DNA of 64,000 nucleotides from Elusimicrobiota bacterium (GTDB lineage Bacteria > Elusimicrobiota > Elusimicrobia > UBA1565 > JACRDR01): positions 62,001 through 126,000 of the forward strand of contig JACQBA010000001.1 in the NCBI GenBank assembly GCA_016194745.1. Reading direction: 5' to 3'. The notes under the pieces are model-generated. The model did no database searches. It saw only the letters and a list, made by a program, of their open reading frames with translations, and had not been told where the DNA came from. Every line of letters begins with the position of its first letter. The stretch's first letter is position 1. Shown piece after piece: positions 8,215 to 16,739 of the stretch. The position numbers were made by a program, and so were the translations under genes.

Positions 8215-9557
8215 CGCTTCGCGGCTTCGTCCGCGCGCGCCGATTCTTCCAGATAGGCGCGCGCGGTCTCGAGGAACTCTTTCGGATCGGTCTCGGAACG
8301 GTCGATGCGCTCCTCCGGATCGCTGGCGAGATCATAGAGCCGCCAGCGGCCGCCCTCCCGCAGGAGCTTCCAGCGGCCGCTTCGAAAGGCCCGGTTCCAG
8401 GTCCCGTTGTACAGAAATGAGCTCGCATACGCCCCGTCGTGGGGCGCGCCCGCGCGGCCGCGCATCCAAGCCGACAGGTCGACTCCCTGGCTCCCCGCAA
8501 GCGCGCGTTCCCCCACGAGGGCGAGGAGGGTCGCACTCACGTCAAGCAGCATGACGGGAGCCTCGACCGCGCGGACCACGACCGAGGACGGCGTCACGAT
8601 CAGCAACGGCACGCGCAGGACCGCTTCGTGAAGGTCGGAGAAGGGATGGCTCAGGGCCGGAGGCCTGCCTCCGATCGATTCCCCGAGATTCTCGCCGTGA
8701 TCTGCCGTGACGACCCAGACGGTGTCTCGCATGCGCCCGAGCCGTCGCAGCTCGCGTCCAAGAACGCCGATCTGCTCGTCGAGGTAGCTTAGGCAGCCGT
8801 CATAATGGGAGGCGAAATGCGCTACGTCGCGGCGGCTCGTCTGGAGCTTAGGCACGAACTCCCACAGCGCGCGGTCGAACGCGTACGGCGGGTCGGGCCG
8901 CTTGTCCGCGACGCGGTTGAAGTGGTCGACGAAACGCCCGTGCCTGCGCGTGTCTTCGTCGATGCCCCACCCGTGCACCGGGCCGGAGTAGCCTGGATCG
9001 TAGCGTTCGCGAAACTCGCTCGGGCAAAGATACGGGAAATGGGATTCGAAGGCGTGGATCCAAACGAAGTAGGGTTTGCCGTTGAGCGATGCGATCCAGC
9101 GAGAAGCCTGGCGGACGAGCTCGGCCGCGCCGCGATCGGGTTCCGCCGAGCGGACGGTCGAGAATCCGCGCGTCATGCCGAGGGACGCGTCCATGGGGAG
9201 CCCGTGGACGAAGGCCGCCGTAGAATACCCGCGCCCGCCGAGCCGCTGCGCGAGCGTTTCGAGCCCCAGGGCGCCGCCCACCGCCGAAGGCGCCATGGCG
9301 AGTTCCGGACGGCGCCCGGTGAACATCGACAGCAGGCTCGGCAGCGTCCACGGGGCCTGCGCGTAGGCATTATCGAAGCGCGTCCCCGATGCGGCGAGGC
9401 GCTCCAACTCCGGCGTCGCCGCTCGCCCTCCGTAAAGCCCCAGGTGGTCGGCGCGGGCCGCGTCAAGGGTAACGAGCAGTACGCTCGGAGGCTCGGCGGC
9501 CGTCGCGGCCGGCCCGAAAACGACGAGCGCGGCGACGATTGACGCTAGGGCCGTCAT
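8211..9557 (-). CDS. Secreted sulfatase-superfamily enzyme with Thr at the catalytic position
   Basis: A 448-residue protein with a signal peptide (ALASIVAALVVFGPAATAA). It shows the alkaline phosphatase/sulfatase fold: LVTLDAARADHLGLYG near the N-terminus carries the metal Asp, and VVTADHGENLGE carries the second metal site. Where type I sulfatases have C/S-x-P-S-R to make formylglycine, this protein has T-L-P-S-L (in APWTLPSLLSMFTG). A Thr nucleophile is used by phosphoglycerol and phosphoethanolamine transferases of the same superfamily. It may therefore act as a transferase or phosphohydrolase, not a sulfatase. It overlaps the lipoprotein gene start/stop as ATGA. Confidence 0.78.
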   Translation of the reverse strand: MTALASIVAALVVFGPAATAAEPPSVLLVTLDAARADHLGLYGGRAATPELERLAASGTRFDNAYAQAPWTLPSLLSMFTGRRPELAMAPSAVGGALGLETLAQRLGGRGYSTAAFVHGLPMDASLGMTRGFSTVRSAEPDRGAAELVRQASRWIASLNGKPYFVWIHAFESHFPYLCPSEFRERYDPGYSGPVHGWGIDEDTRRHGRFVDHFNRVADKRPDPPYAFDRALWEFVPKLQTSRRDVAHFASHYDGCLSYLDEQIGVLGRELRRLGRMRDTVWVVTADHGENLGESIGGRPPALSHPFSDLHEAVLRVPLLIVTPSSVVVRAVEAPVMLLDVSATLLALVGERALAGSQGVDLSAWMRGRAGAPHDGAYASSFLYNGTWNRAFRSGRWKLLREGGRWRLYDLASDPEERIDRSETDPKEFLETARAYLEESARADEAAKR

Positions 9558-9913
9558 CGGACCAGATACCCCATACGCCGCAGCGCGTCCGCGGCTTCCT
9601 CTTCATCCTTGGAAGGCGGGCGTGAGAGCGGGACCGCGGGTGGCTCGAGAAAATCGAGAAGGACGCGGGCAAGCGCGGCCGCCGTCTGAGCCTCCACGCT
9701 CACCGCGTCTCGCCCCGGCTCGCCCGGCCTATGCAGGACGAACGGCCGGCCTCGACGCCACTCGAGCTCGTAGCCGTCTCGGCGCACGATGTAGCCGTCG
9801 CCCTGCCGTAGCACCGTCGCATCTCCGCCGGACGCCATGGGAGGCGGCATCGAAGCGGCGCAGCCGGCGAGAACGGCGGCCGCCAGGCACGCCCCGCCGG
9901 CGTAACGCATCAT
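9554..9913 (-). CDS. Small lipoprotein of unknown function
   Basis: From ATG at 9913 the protein is 119 residues with a short signal sequence ending in the lipobox LAGC (Cys18), so it should be lipid-anchored. The mature part contains the phrase GYIVRRDGYELEWRRGRPFVL and ends in an acidic segment with DEEEAADALRRMGYLVR. No family recognised. It is translationally coupled to the downstream sulfatase-fold gene (ATGA), so the two may work together in the envelope. Longer versions of the frame lack a signal peptide and are rejected. Confidence 0.65.
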   Translation of the reverse strand: MMRYAGGACLAAAVLAGCAASMPPPMASGGDATVLRQGDGYIVRRDGYELEWRRGRPFVLHRPGEPGRDAVSVEAQTAAALARVLLDFLEPPAVPLSRPPSKDEEEAADALRRMGYLVR

Positions 9914-9951
9914 GGGCGTGGAGGAGGCATTATTCGATCCCCGAAGCTGTC

Positions 9952-11790
9952 TTAGCGCGCGCAAATGGGCGCGGGCTTCTTGTCCTCGCCGCGCTTGACC
10001 TCGGAATGGGCCAAATCGAGCAGCAGCGATAGGCGCTCCGAGATGTCCTTGAGCCGCGCCGCGTCCGGCATCCGCTGTTTGGACCAATACAGCGCGAGCC
10101 GTCCTGCCTCGGCCACGATGCGCACGTCCTCCCCTTCGATCGTCGCGAGGATCGCGGCGGCCCTCCGTCGAAGCGGCTCTTGCTCGCCCTTTTCGAGCTG
10201 GCGCTGCGCCTTCGCCAGCCGAGCGACGCGTTCGCGCTGTTGCTCCAGGTGACGTCGCGTCGGTTCATGGTAGAGATCCAGCTCCAAGTACTTTAGGTAC
10301 TGCTCGACGGCGGCCAGCGGCTCGCCGACGTGGTGATGGTACTGCGCCAGATTGGACAGCTGATCCAGTTCCAAGGCTCCGTTCACCCCCTTGTACGCAT
10401 CGACGCCCAGCGAGATCGCCAGCTCCCGAAACCGCTTGTAGCGCGCCAGTCGGACCGGATACGTGTTGGCGCCGTCGTCGCTTTCCCAGTAAAGATTGTG
10501 GAAGCGCTCCGGGTCCTGCCGGCGGATGCCGAACTCAGCCTCATGGTCCTTCAAGTAGCTTCGGTCCTCGAGGCTAGTGAACGTCGCGCTGGCGTAGACC
10601 CGGTCGAGCGACGCTCGGTTTCGGCGCAGGAATACGAGCGTCTGCTCGAAATCCTCCTCCGTCTCACCCGGAAAGCCGAACATGAAGTTCGCGGTCGTGA
10701 CGATCCCCGCCCCATGCGTGTCGCGAAGAACGCGGTCCGCCACATCGACGGAGTAGTGCTTGTTCATGGCCTTGAGCACCCGCGGGGAGCCGGATTCGAT
10801 GCCGTAGATCACGTCGTGGCAATTGGCTCGCCTCAGCGCGCCGAGCACCTCGGGCGTCATCTCGGGGCGGATGATCGCGTTGATCTTCCAGCCGATGAAG
10901 TTCGCCGGATCCATCAGCGCGTCCCCCATCCGCGACGCGAAGCGGTGCAGGGACTTTACATCGCCGTTCGCCGTGATGTCGTAGAACTCGACGTGGCACC
11001 GCTCCGGCCACCGCTTCTTGTGGCGCATCACCTCGGCGAAGATCCGGTCGCCGCCCATGTAGGTGTATCCGCTCCAGAAGGAGCGCGCGCTGCAGAATCG
11101 GCATTGCCAGACGCACCCGCGGCTCGAGGCGACGGGGATGCGGACAGGGTCCGTGTAGAGGTGCATCGGGAAACCCTCGAAGTCCGCGAACGGAACGGCG
11201 TCGAGGTCCCGCACCGGCGCGGGCTCGCCGCCGGGCACCACGACGCCCGCGCGCTTGATCCAAACGCCGGGCGCGGGCTCGAGTTCGCCCGAAGACTCCA
11301 GCCGCTTCAGGAACTCCGGGAACGACTCGTCCCCGGCGCCGCAGATCACGGCGTCGACACAGGGAGCCTCGAGGAGCTCGCGCACCTTGTCGCCGAAGAA
11401 GAAGTACTGGCCGCCCAAGACCACCGTGCGGTCCGGATCGGCCGATTTCAGGCGCCGCGCGAACTCGATCGTGGCCAGCTGCGAGCCACTGCACACGGAG
11501 AATCCGACGACCCGCGCGTCCGTCTTCAGGATCGCCTCCACCTGCCGGTCGACCGCCTCGGCGTTGTCCGCGAAGAAGCGGTCCACGAACGCGGGCTGGT
11601 TCCAAAAATGGGACTGTTCCCAGGTCCACAGGTTCTCGTATCTCTTGCCGCGAAGCGCCCAGAGCTCCATGTTCAGGTCGAAGACGCGCACGTCGTGTCC
11701 GTGGTGGCGCGCGCATCCTGCGATCTGCGCCAGGCCGAGCGGCGGGTCGACGGTCCACCAGACGGGCGCCTGGACGAGGGCTACGCGCAC
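9952..11790 (-). CDS. B12-binding-type radical SAM protein with helical C-terminus
   Basis: A 612-residue protein. The N-terminal Rossmann-like domain begins RVALVQAPVWW and includes VRVFDLNME and RTVVLGGQYFF; no DxHxxG motif. The radical SAM core has SRGCVWQCRFC, HVEFYDITANG, and DVIYGIESGS. Beyond ~residue 440 there is a helical, TPR-like region. It is a paralogue of 2417-3700, extended at the C-terminus. I chose GTG at 11790, which overlaps the previous gene's stop by 10 bases and starts the conserved domain; the frame open to 13047 is a shadow. It is the last gene of the second radical SAM operon. The reaction may be a methyl transfer or rearrangement on a glycan or peptide, which is inference only. 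Confidence 0.82.
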   Translation of the reverse strand: MRVALVQAPVWWTVDPPLGLAQIAGCARHHGHDVRVFDLNMELWALRGKRYENLWTWEQSHFWNQPAFVDRFFADNAEAVDRQVEAILKTDARVVGFSVCSGSQLATIEFARRLKSADPDRTVVLGGQYFFFGDKVRELLEAPCVDAVICGAGDESFPEFLKRLESSGELEPAPGVWIKRAGVVVPGGEPAPVRDLDAVPFADFEGFPMHLYTDPVRIPVASSRGCVWQCRFCSARSFWSGYTYMGGDRIFAEVMRHKKRWPERCHVEFYDITANGDVKSLHRFASRMGDALMDPANFIGWKINAIIRPEMTPEVLGALRRANCHDVIYGIESGSPRVLKAMNKHYSVDVADRVLRDTHGAGIVTTANFMFGFPGETEEDFEQTLVFLRRNRASLDRVYASATFTSLEDRSYLKDHEAEFGIRRQDPERFHNLYWESDDGANTYPVRLARYKRFRELAISLGVDAYKGVNGALELDQLSNLAQYHHHVGEPLAAVEQYLKYLELDLYHEPTRRHLEQQRERVARLAKAQRQLEKGEQEPLRRRAAAILATIEGEDVRIVAEAGRLALYWSKQRMPDAARLKDISERLSLLLDLAHSEVKRGEDKKPAPICAR

Positions 11791-13109
11791 GCGCGCTCCT
11801 CCTTCGCCGGCGGGATCGGGAACTTGAAATTCGCGTGGCCGATGGCGGTGCAGCGTTCGCAGACGTGATCGGAGTCCGCAAGGACGCCGCGCGCGCCGAG
11901 CGAGTAGCGCCGGACGTGCCGGCGCGCGCGCCGGTACGCGGATCCGTTCCACAGGGCTCCCCAGCGCTCGGAGAACGCGTTCCCAAAGTCGTCCGCCTGG
12001 TCCTCGACGCTGCAGCACGGGGACGCGCCGCCGTCCGGATTGACGGCGATCCCCGCCCACGGCCACTTGCAGACGCGCGCGGCGTCCGCCCGGGCGAACG
12101 GCGAGATCCTCGAACCGCCCCGACGTGCGCGCGTCTGCGCGGCGGCGGCCGCCAAGCGAGACCACGCCCCGCGCAGACCTCCGAACCGCGCGGCCCTCGC
12201 GAAGTCCCGGAACGTCAGCAGCAGCCCCGGTCGGAAGCGCCGCGCGTGAAACGCGCTCGACGACGGGATGCGCTTGACGTGCGCGCTCTCGGCGGCCCGC
12301 CGGCTCTCGTCTTCCGACGGAGTGCGCGACGGCTCGGGATACAGGCGGTGCAGCGGGTCCCGGGCCGACCACTCCGCCAGGTAGCCCGGCTCGTTCGGCA
12401 AGAAGGGAGAGACGAGGCTCACTTGATCGACTCCCAAGGCCTTCGCCGCCGCCTCCACGCGAGGCGCCTCGTGCTCGTTGTGGCGAAATACGAGGAACTG
12501 CCATATGATGCGCGGCGTGCCGAGTTTGCGCCGGTCCCGCGCGGCGACGAGCGCGCGAAGGTTGGCCAGGACCTTCTCCAGGTTCCCGCCCACGCGATAG
12601 CGGGCGTACGTTTCCTGGCTCAGGCCGTCGATCGAAAGGCTCAGCACGTCCAAGCCGGAACCCACCAGCGCCTCGATCGTCTCGGGCGTGACATCGTTGA
12701 AATTGGCGTCGAGCTTCACTTCGATCCCATGCCGTTTGGCGCAGGCGATCATCTCCGGGAGATCCCGATTCAGCAGCGATTCGCCCCAATTCATCATGTC
12801 GAGATGGATCGCCGCCGGTCCGACGCGATCCATGTACGCGGCGAAATGCTCCAGGCGCATTGAGCCCTTGTCCCGGACTCCGCGGCCGGCCCCCGTCGGA
12901 CAGAACGGGCATTGGAGCTGGCAGAAATTCGTCGGATCGATCGTAAGCCAATAGGGCGAGCCGCCCCACATGCGCTCGGACCCGCGGCCGATGAGGAACT
13001 CGACCCAAAGATAATTGGCGAGCTTGCGCAATCGCCCCGCCGCCCATAGCTGCGCGGCGACTTGGGTCTCCGCGTGAGGAACGAGGCGCCGCGCGAGATC
13101 AGCGATCAA
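11781..13109 (-). CDS. Radical SAM/SPASM protein
   Basis: A 442-residue protein with WLTIDPTNFCQLQCPFCPTG (CxxxCxxC in the standard position), DMMNWGESLLN in place of GGEP, and LSLSIDG. The C-terminal half carries cysteines in a SPASM-like pattern (VCKWPWAGIAVNPDGGASPC, C, then VCERC). Between the two is an Arg/Ala-rich insertion. SPASM enzymes of this general type act on peptides or on sugar/nucleoside substrates. ATG at 13109 overlaps the upstream beta-helix gene by 11 bases. Substrate unknown. Confidence 0.8.
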   Translation of the reverse strand: MIADLARRLVPHAETQVAAQLWAAGRLRKLANYLWVEFLIGRGSERMWGGSPYWLTIDPTNFCQLQCPFCPTGAGRGVRDKGSMRLEHFAAYMDRVGPAAIHLDMMNWGESLLNRDLPEMIACAKRHGIEVKLDANFNDVTPETIEALVGSGLDVLSLSIDGLSQETYARYRVGGNLEKVLANLRALVAARDRRKLGTPRIIWQFLVFRHNEHEAPRVEAAAKALGVDQVSLVSPFLPNEPGYLAEWSARDPLHRLYPEPSRTPSEDESRRAAESAHVKRIPSSSAFHARRFRPGLLLTFRDFARAARFGGLRGAWSRLAAAAAQTRARRGGSRISPFARADAARVCKWPWAGIAVNPDGGASPCCSVEDQADDFGNAFSERWGALWNGSAYRRARRHVRRYSLGARGVLADSDHVCERCTAIGHANFKFPIPPAKEERACA

Positions 13110-13839
13110 TCCGCGCCTCCTCCAGCGTCAAAACGCCGCGTCCGACCGGCTCGCCCGACACGTCTCGCGGACGGAGCCGCACCCAGGCTTGATTCTTCGC
13201 GAGGACCGCGTTGTCCCGGCATCGGAGGAATCGGCAGTCGGACGCGCCGACCAAAGACCATCCTTCCGCGCTGACGCCTTGCCCGCAATCCTCGAAGGAG
13301 AGCTCCGTGAGCTCGATCCGAGACCCCTCGCAGGCGATGACACCCGATTCGGCCCCGACGACCGTCGATTTCTCAGAGGCGATATTGGAAGTCCCCCGGG
13401 CCACGACGCCCCGTCTGGGCCGCTCGAGCCGGCAGCGAGACAGGAATGCGTGCGCATCGTCGAAGGTCTGAATCGCGTGCTCGGAGGCGTCCGCGATCCT
13501 CGCCCAGCGCAAAGACGCGCGCGCGCCGCCGAGCAAGATGATGCCGCCCCAGGGGACCCCGCCGCCGAGGACGACCGGCGCCGACTCCGTGCCGAAGACG
13601 TCGAGGCGCCCCAATACGACGATATCGCAGCGCGCGCGCTCCGACGCCTCGATCGGGTATCCCTCGGGCGCGCTGCGGAACACGGAGCAGGACCAGCGCG
13701 GCCGCGCGGAGAACCGCACTTCAGTGCCCGGATTAACGAGTAGGCTCGAGCCCGGCGGGACGACGATATCGCCCGACACGAGGATCTGTCCATCCCAGCA
13801 CGTGCGCCCCTCTAACACTCCCATCCACTCCCGCGTCAT
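13099..13839 (-). CDS. Right-handed parallel beta-helix protein
   Basis: A 246-residue protein made of short repeating turns (VLGRLDVFG, IILLGGARASLRWARI, GVVARGTSNIASEKSTV, GVIACEGSRIELTEL). Its entry module, W-D-G-Q-I-L-V-S-G-D-I-V-V-P-P-G followed by NPGTEVRF, is the same as the one starting the beta-helix of 23114-25513. No signal peptide is visible, so it is probably cytoplasmic or co-exported. Beta-helices of this kind bind or cleave polysaccharides, but no catalytic residues can be assigned. It sits between two radical SAM genes and overlaps both. Confidence 0.72.
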   Translation of the reverse strand: MTREWMGVLEGRTCWDGQILVSGDIVVPPGSSLLVNPGTEVRFSARPRWSCSVFRSAPEGYPIEASERARCDIVVLGRLDVFGTESAPVVLGGGVPWGGIILLGGARASLRWARIADASEHAIQTFDDAHAFLSRCRLERPRRGVVARGTSNIASEKSTVVGAESGVIACEGSRIELTELSFEDCGQGVSAEGWSLVGASDCRFLRCRDNAVLAKNQAWVRLRPRDVSGEPVGRGVLTLEEARIDR

Positions 13840-16739
13840 CGCGCGCCACCCGCGCCAACGACGGTAGGCTCCGGGAGCAGACCGCGCTCGTGGATCTCCC
13901 GAAGGAGAACCTGCTGCGCTTCCGGGCGGTTCGTCAGGTGGCAGTGCACGCTATTGACGTTGAATCCGGCGTGCCGGACGCAGGACGCGCACCACGGATG
14001 AGGGTCCCCGGAAGCCATCCCCTTGCGAAGCTCTTTGTAGAAGCGGCTGTTCCAAATCCGCTCGATATCGTCCCCCTTGTTGAGGTTTCCGATATGGTCT
14101 CCCCACAAGCAGCACGGGATCACCGAGCCCTGAAGCTCGACGTAGATCTGCTGCCAAGGATCCTGGCAGACGTCCTTGCGCGGCGGCTCGGCGGAGCCGA
14201 ACCGGGGAGGCAGCCGCACGTCGAAGGGCCTCAGCGGATCCCGACCCTTGAGTTCCGAGAGCGTCCTCGCGGCCTCTTCGAGCGCGCGGTTCGCCTCGTC
14301 TTGGCGGAAGAACGGAGACATCGCGATATGGTCGGGAATGAACATCGTGACGTAGGCGCAGCGGACTCCCTGCGCTCCCAGGTCCCACGCCAAACGCAGG
14401 AAGTCGGGCAGGTCCGTCAGGTTCCGATTGGTCAGGATGTTGACGAGCTCCAGATGGACTCGCTTCCCCAGCCCCTGTTCGTCCCGCTGGCGTGAAAGGC
14501 TGCGGATATTGGCGAGGATCTCCTCGAATTGCCCGGGGAGGACGGTCAACTCCTCATGCAGCGCGGCGGTCGACGCGTGGAGTGAAACCTGGATCGAGTA
14601 CTTCCCCTTCAATATCCTCTCGACGATCTGCGGCTTGAGTGGAGTCCCGTTCGTCGTGAAGATCTTCTCCGTCTCCGGCAGAGTCTCATTGATATAGTCG
14701 AGGAACTCCTCGATGCCCGGCACCCAAAGGATCTCGCCGAAGCCGGTGAACGTCACCTTTTCGGCCGAGCGGATGAAGCGGCCCATCCGCTTCTCGAAGA
14801 AATTCTTGTAGAGGTCGAGGGTGAACCTGGAGTATTTTCCCTCAAGGCAGAAAACGCACTTCGCGTTGCAGGCATTGTGCGTGCCCAACGTCACGTAGCG
14901 GGGTGTGGAGAAGAGCTTCTCCTTTCGGGACTCGAACTCCTGCTGATTGAGCGCGACGTTGAGGACGCGCTCGGTGAAGACTCGCGGCGCGGAAGATGCC
15001 TCCGGCTCCACGAGGGCCGGGACCTTCTCCTCCCTCCAGATTTTCCCGGCCCAGCGGCGTCTCTTCAGCCACGCCAGAGAGCGCTCTCCTTGGCGAGGGA
15101 CGTCGGCGGCGCGCACGGCGGCTTCCGGCGCCAGAGCCCGGGCGGCTTCCTCGAACGCCCAGGCCCGGTCTTCGCGTCCCAGAGACCGGTAGCATCCGGC
15201 GAGGAGCGACAAGGTCTGCACGGTCGCGGTCTCCCGGCGCAGCGACCGCATCAGATGCAGCGCGGCCCTGTGCCAGCGCTTCTTGTAGTGCCAATAAGAG
15301 CCGAGCAGGAACCATTTGTCGGGCTTTTGGGCGAGGACCCCGGAGGTCTCCGGCACGCCGAGGAATAAAGCCAGACGGCAGAACTCCTCGTAGCGGCGGA
15401 AACGCTCGGCGTAGTCGTTCTCGCCCCCGTTAGACTCCCAAAAGAGGTGATGATCCTGATTGGTGACGCCCCAGCGTTCGGGATTGCGGTGGAGCGGCGT
15501 GTCCTTGTCGATCACCGCGAACGATTGACTGGCAAGAATGGAGTCGAGATGCGGGCGCACCCGCGTGAGGAACGCCAGAGATTCCTGGAACTCCTCCCGC
15601 GTCTCGCTGGGCATACCGAACATCATGTTGATCTGTGCTTTGATCCCGGCCTCGTGGGTGGCCTTTAGGGCGGCGTAGGCGTTCTCGTTCGTGAACTTCT
15701 TGCTGATGCGCCAGCGGACGCTTTCCGAACCGCTTTCGACCCCGTACCCGAGCCAGCGGCAGCCGGCCGCCGCCATTTTCCGCAGCATCCCCGCGTCCAT
15801 GCCCGGCTGCACGATGGCCTGACCGCCCCATGTGAACTTGAGCTCGCTCTCCAAGACCAAATCGCAAAAGCGCGACAGCTCGCGGAGGTTTCCGTTGACC
15901 AGCAGGCCGGTGAAATAGAAATGCGTCACCGTCGGATGCTCGGAAAGCTGATGCCGGATCTCCTCGAGTATTCGCGCGCCGCCGCGCGAACGGAAGCGGC
16001 CCCAGTACTGCCATTCGTTGCAGAAAGCGCAGCGGCGCACGCAGCTGCGCCCGTCGAGCACGTCCAATCGGCGGGGGTCGGAGTAGAGGCCATCGCGGAT
16101 GTCGTCGCGGAAATCCGAATAATCCGGGAATGGGAATGAGTCCATGTCCAGGAGGGGCTCCCGATCGCCGGAATCCACGATCCGGCCGTCCGCATCGCGA
16201 ACGAGGAGCCCCGCGATCGCGGGCAGACGTCCCTCCCGATCGAAGGCGTCGAGCGCCAGCGCCAACGTCTCCTCCCCTTCTCCCAGGACGACCCCGTCCA
16301 CGCGCGGGTCCTTCATGAACTCGAACGCGGCTTTCTCCCGCGCGGCCTGGTAGCCGCCGAAGATGACGACGCGCGACGGGTCCTCCCGCTTGATCCGCTC
16401 GGCGATCGCCAAGCTGGCCAGAAAGGAGGTCGTGTGCGTCGCGAAGCCGACCACCTTCGCCTCGCTGTCCAGGATCCGCCGCACCAACGCGTCGGTGGTC
16501 GAGCCGGCGTCGCACAACAGTCTCTCGACGGCGTCCGGATTCTCCCAGAACGAGTACTGGTCGACGTTCCACATGCCGCGCAGTCCGGAACGCGAGGCAT
16601 GGTAGAGGGCGTTGCTGAAATCGACGGACACGGGGGAATGGCCGCGTCCCTTCAAGAACCCGGCGAGGCAAACGACGGAGAACGGCGGCGCTTCGCGTCC
16701 CCGATACCCGTACGGCGCCTGCACCAGCGCGACCTTCAC
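13836..16739 (-). CDS. Double radical SAM enzyme: corrinoid-type module fused to SPASM-type module
   Basis: A 967-residue protein. Module 1 (about 1-470) starts KVALVQAPYGYRGREAPP, has a Rossmann-like domain with VVGFATHTTSF and VVIFGGYQAA, then the cluster motif CVRRCAFC and WLGYGVESGSE. A helical/TPR-like linker (~480-620) follows. Module 2 has HNACNAKCVFC, VTFTGFGEILW, IQVSLHAS, and a SPASM-like end (CQDPWQQIYVELQGSVIPCC, WCASCVRH). Module 2 resembles the separate gene 5477-6631 and module 1 resembles 2417-3700, so this looks like a fusion of two activities kept separate in the other operon. GTG at 16739 overlaps the upstream stop as GTGA. Two enzymes in one chain suggest sequential reactions on one substrate. 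Confidence 0.82.
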   Translation of the reverse strand: MKVALVQAPYGYRGREAPPFSVVCLAGFLKGRGHSPVSVDFSNALYHASRSGLRGMWNVDQYSFWENPDAVERLLCDAGSTTDALVRRILDSEAKVVGFATHTTSFLASLAIAERIKREDPSRVVIFGGYQAAREKAAFEFMKDPRVDGVVLGEGEETLALALDAFDREGRLPAIAGLLVRDADGRIVDSGDREPLLDMDSFPFPDYSDFRDDIRDGLYSDPRRLDVLDGRSCVRRCAFCNEWQYWGRFRSRGGARILEEIRHQLSEHPTVTHFYFTGLLVNGNLRELSRFCDLVLESELKFTWGGQAIVQPGMDAGMLRKMAAAGCRWLGYGVESGSESVRWRISKKFTNENAYAALKATHEAGIKAQINMMFGMPSETREEFQESLAFLTRVRPHLDSILASQSFAVIDKDTPLHRNPERWGVTNQDHHLFWESNGGENDYAERFRRYEEFCRLALFLGVPETSGVLAQKPDKWFLLGSYWHYKKRWHRAALHLMRSLRRETATVQTLSLLAGCYRSLGREDRAWAFEEAARALAPEAAVRAADVPRQGERSLAWLKRRRWAGKIWREEKVPALVEPEASSAPRVFTERVLNVALNQQEFESRKEKLFSTPRYVTLGTHNACNAKCVFCLEGKYSRFTLDLYKNFFEKRMGRFIRSAEKVTFTGFGEILWVPGIEEFLDYINETLPETEKIFTTNGTPLKPQIVERILKGKYSIQVSLHASTAALHEELTVLPGQFEEILANIRSLSRQRDEQGLGKRVHLELVNILTNRNLTDLPDFLRLAWDLGAQGVRCAYVTMFIPDHIAMSPFFRQDEANRALEEAARTLSELKGRDPLRPFDVRLPPRFGSAEPPRKDVCQDPWQQIYVELQGSVIPCCLWGDHIGNLNKGDDIERIWNSRFYKELRKGMASGDPHPWCASCVRHAGFNVNSVHCHLTNRPEAQQVLLREIHERGLLPEPTVVGAGGAR

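Noticed and set aside
11791..13047. Long N-terminal extension of the 9952 gene frame, suggesting a frameshift or fusion
   Set aside because: The stretch is a shadow of the 11781-13109 gene; its residues are low-complexity Arg/Ala/Gly and the conserved domain starts at GTG 11790.
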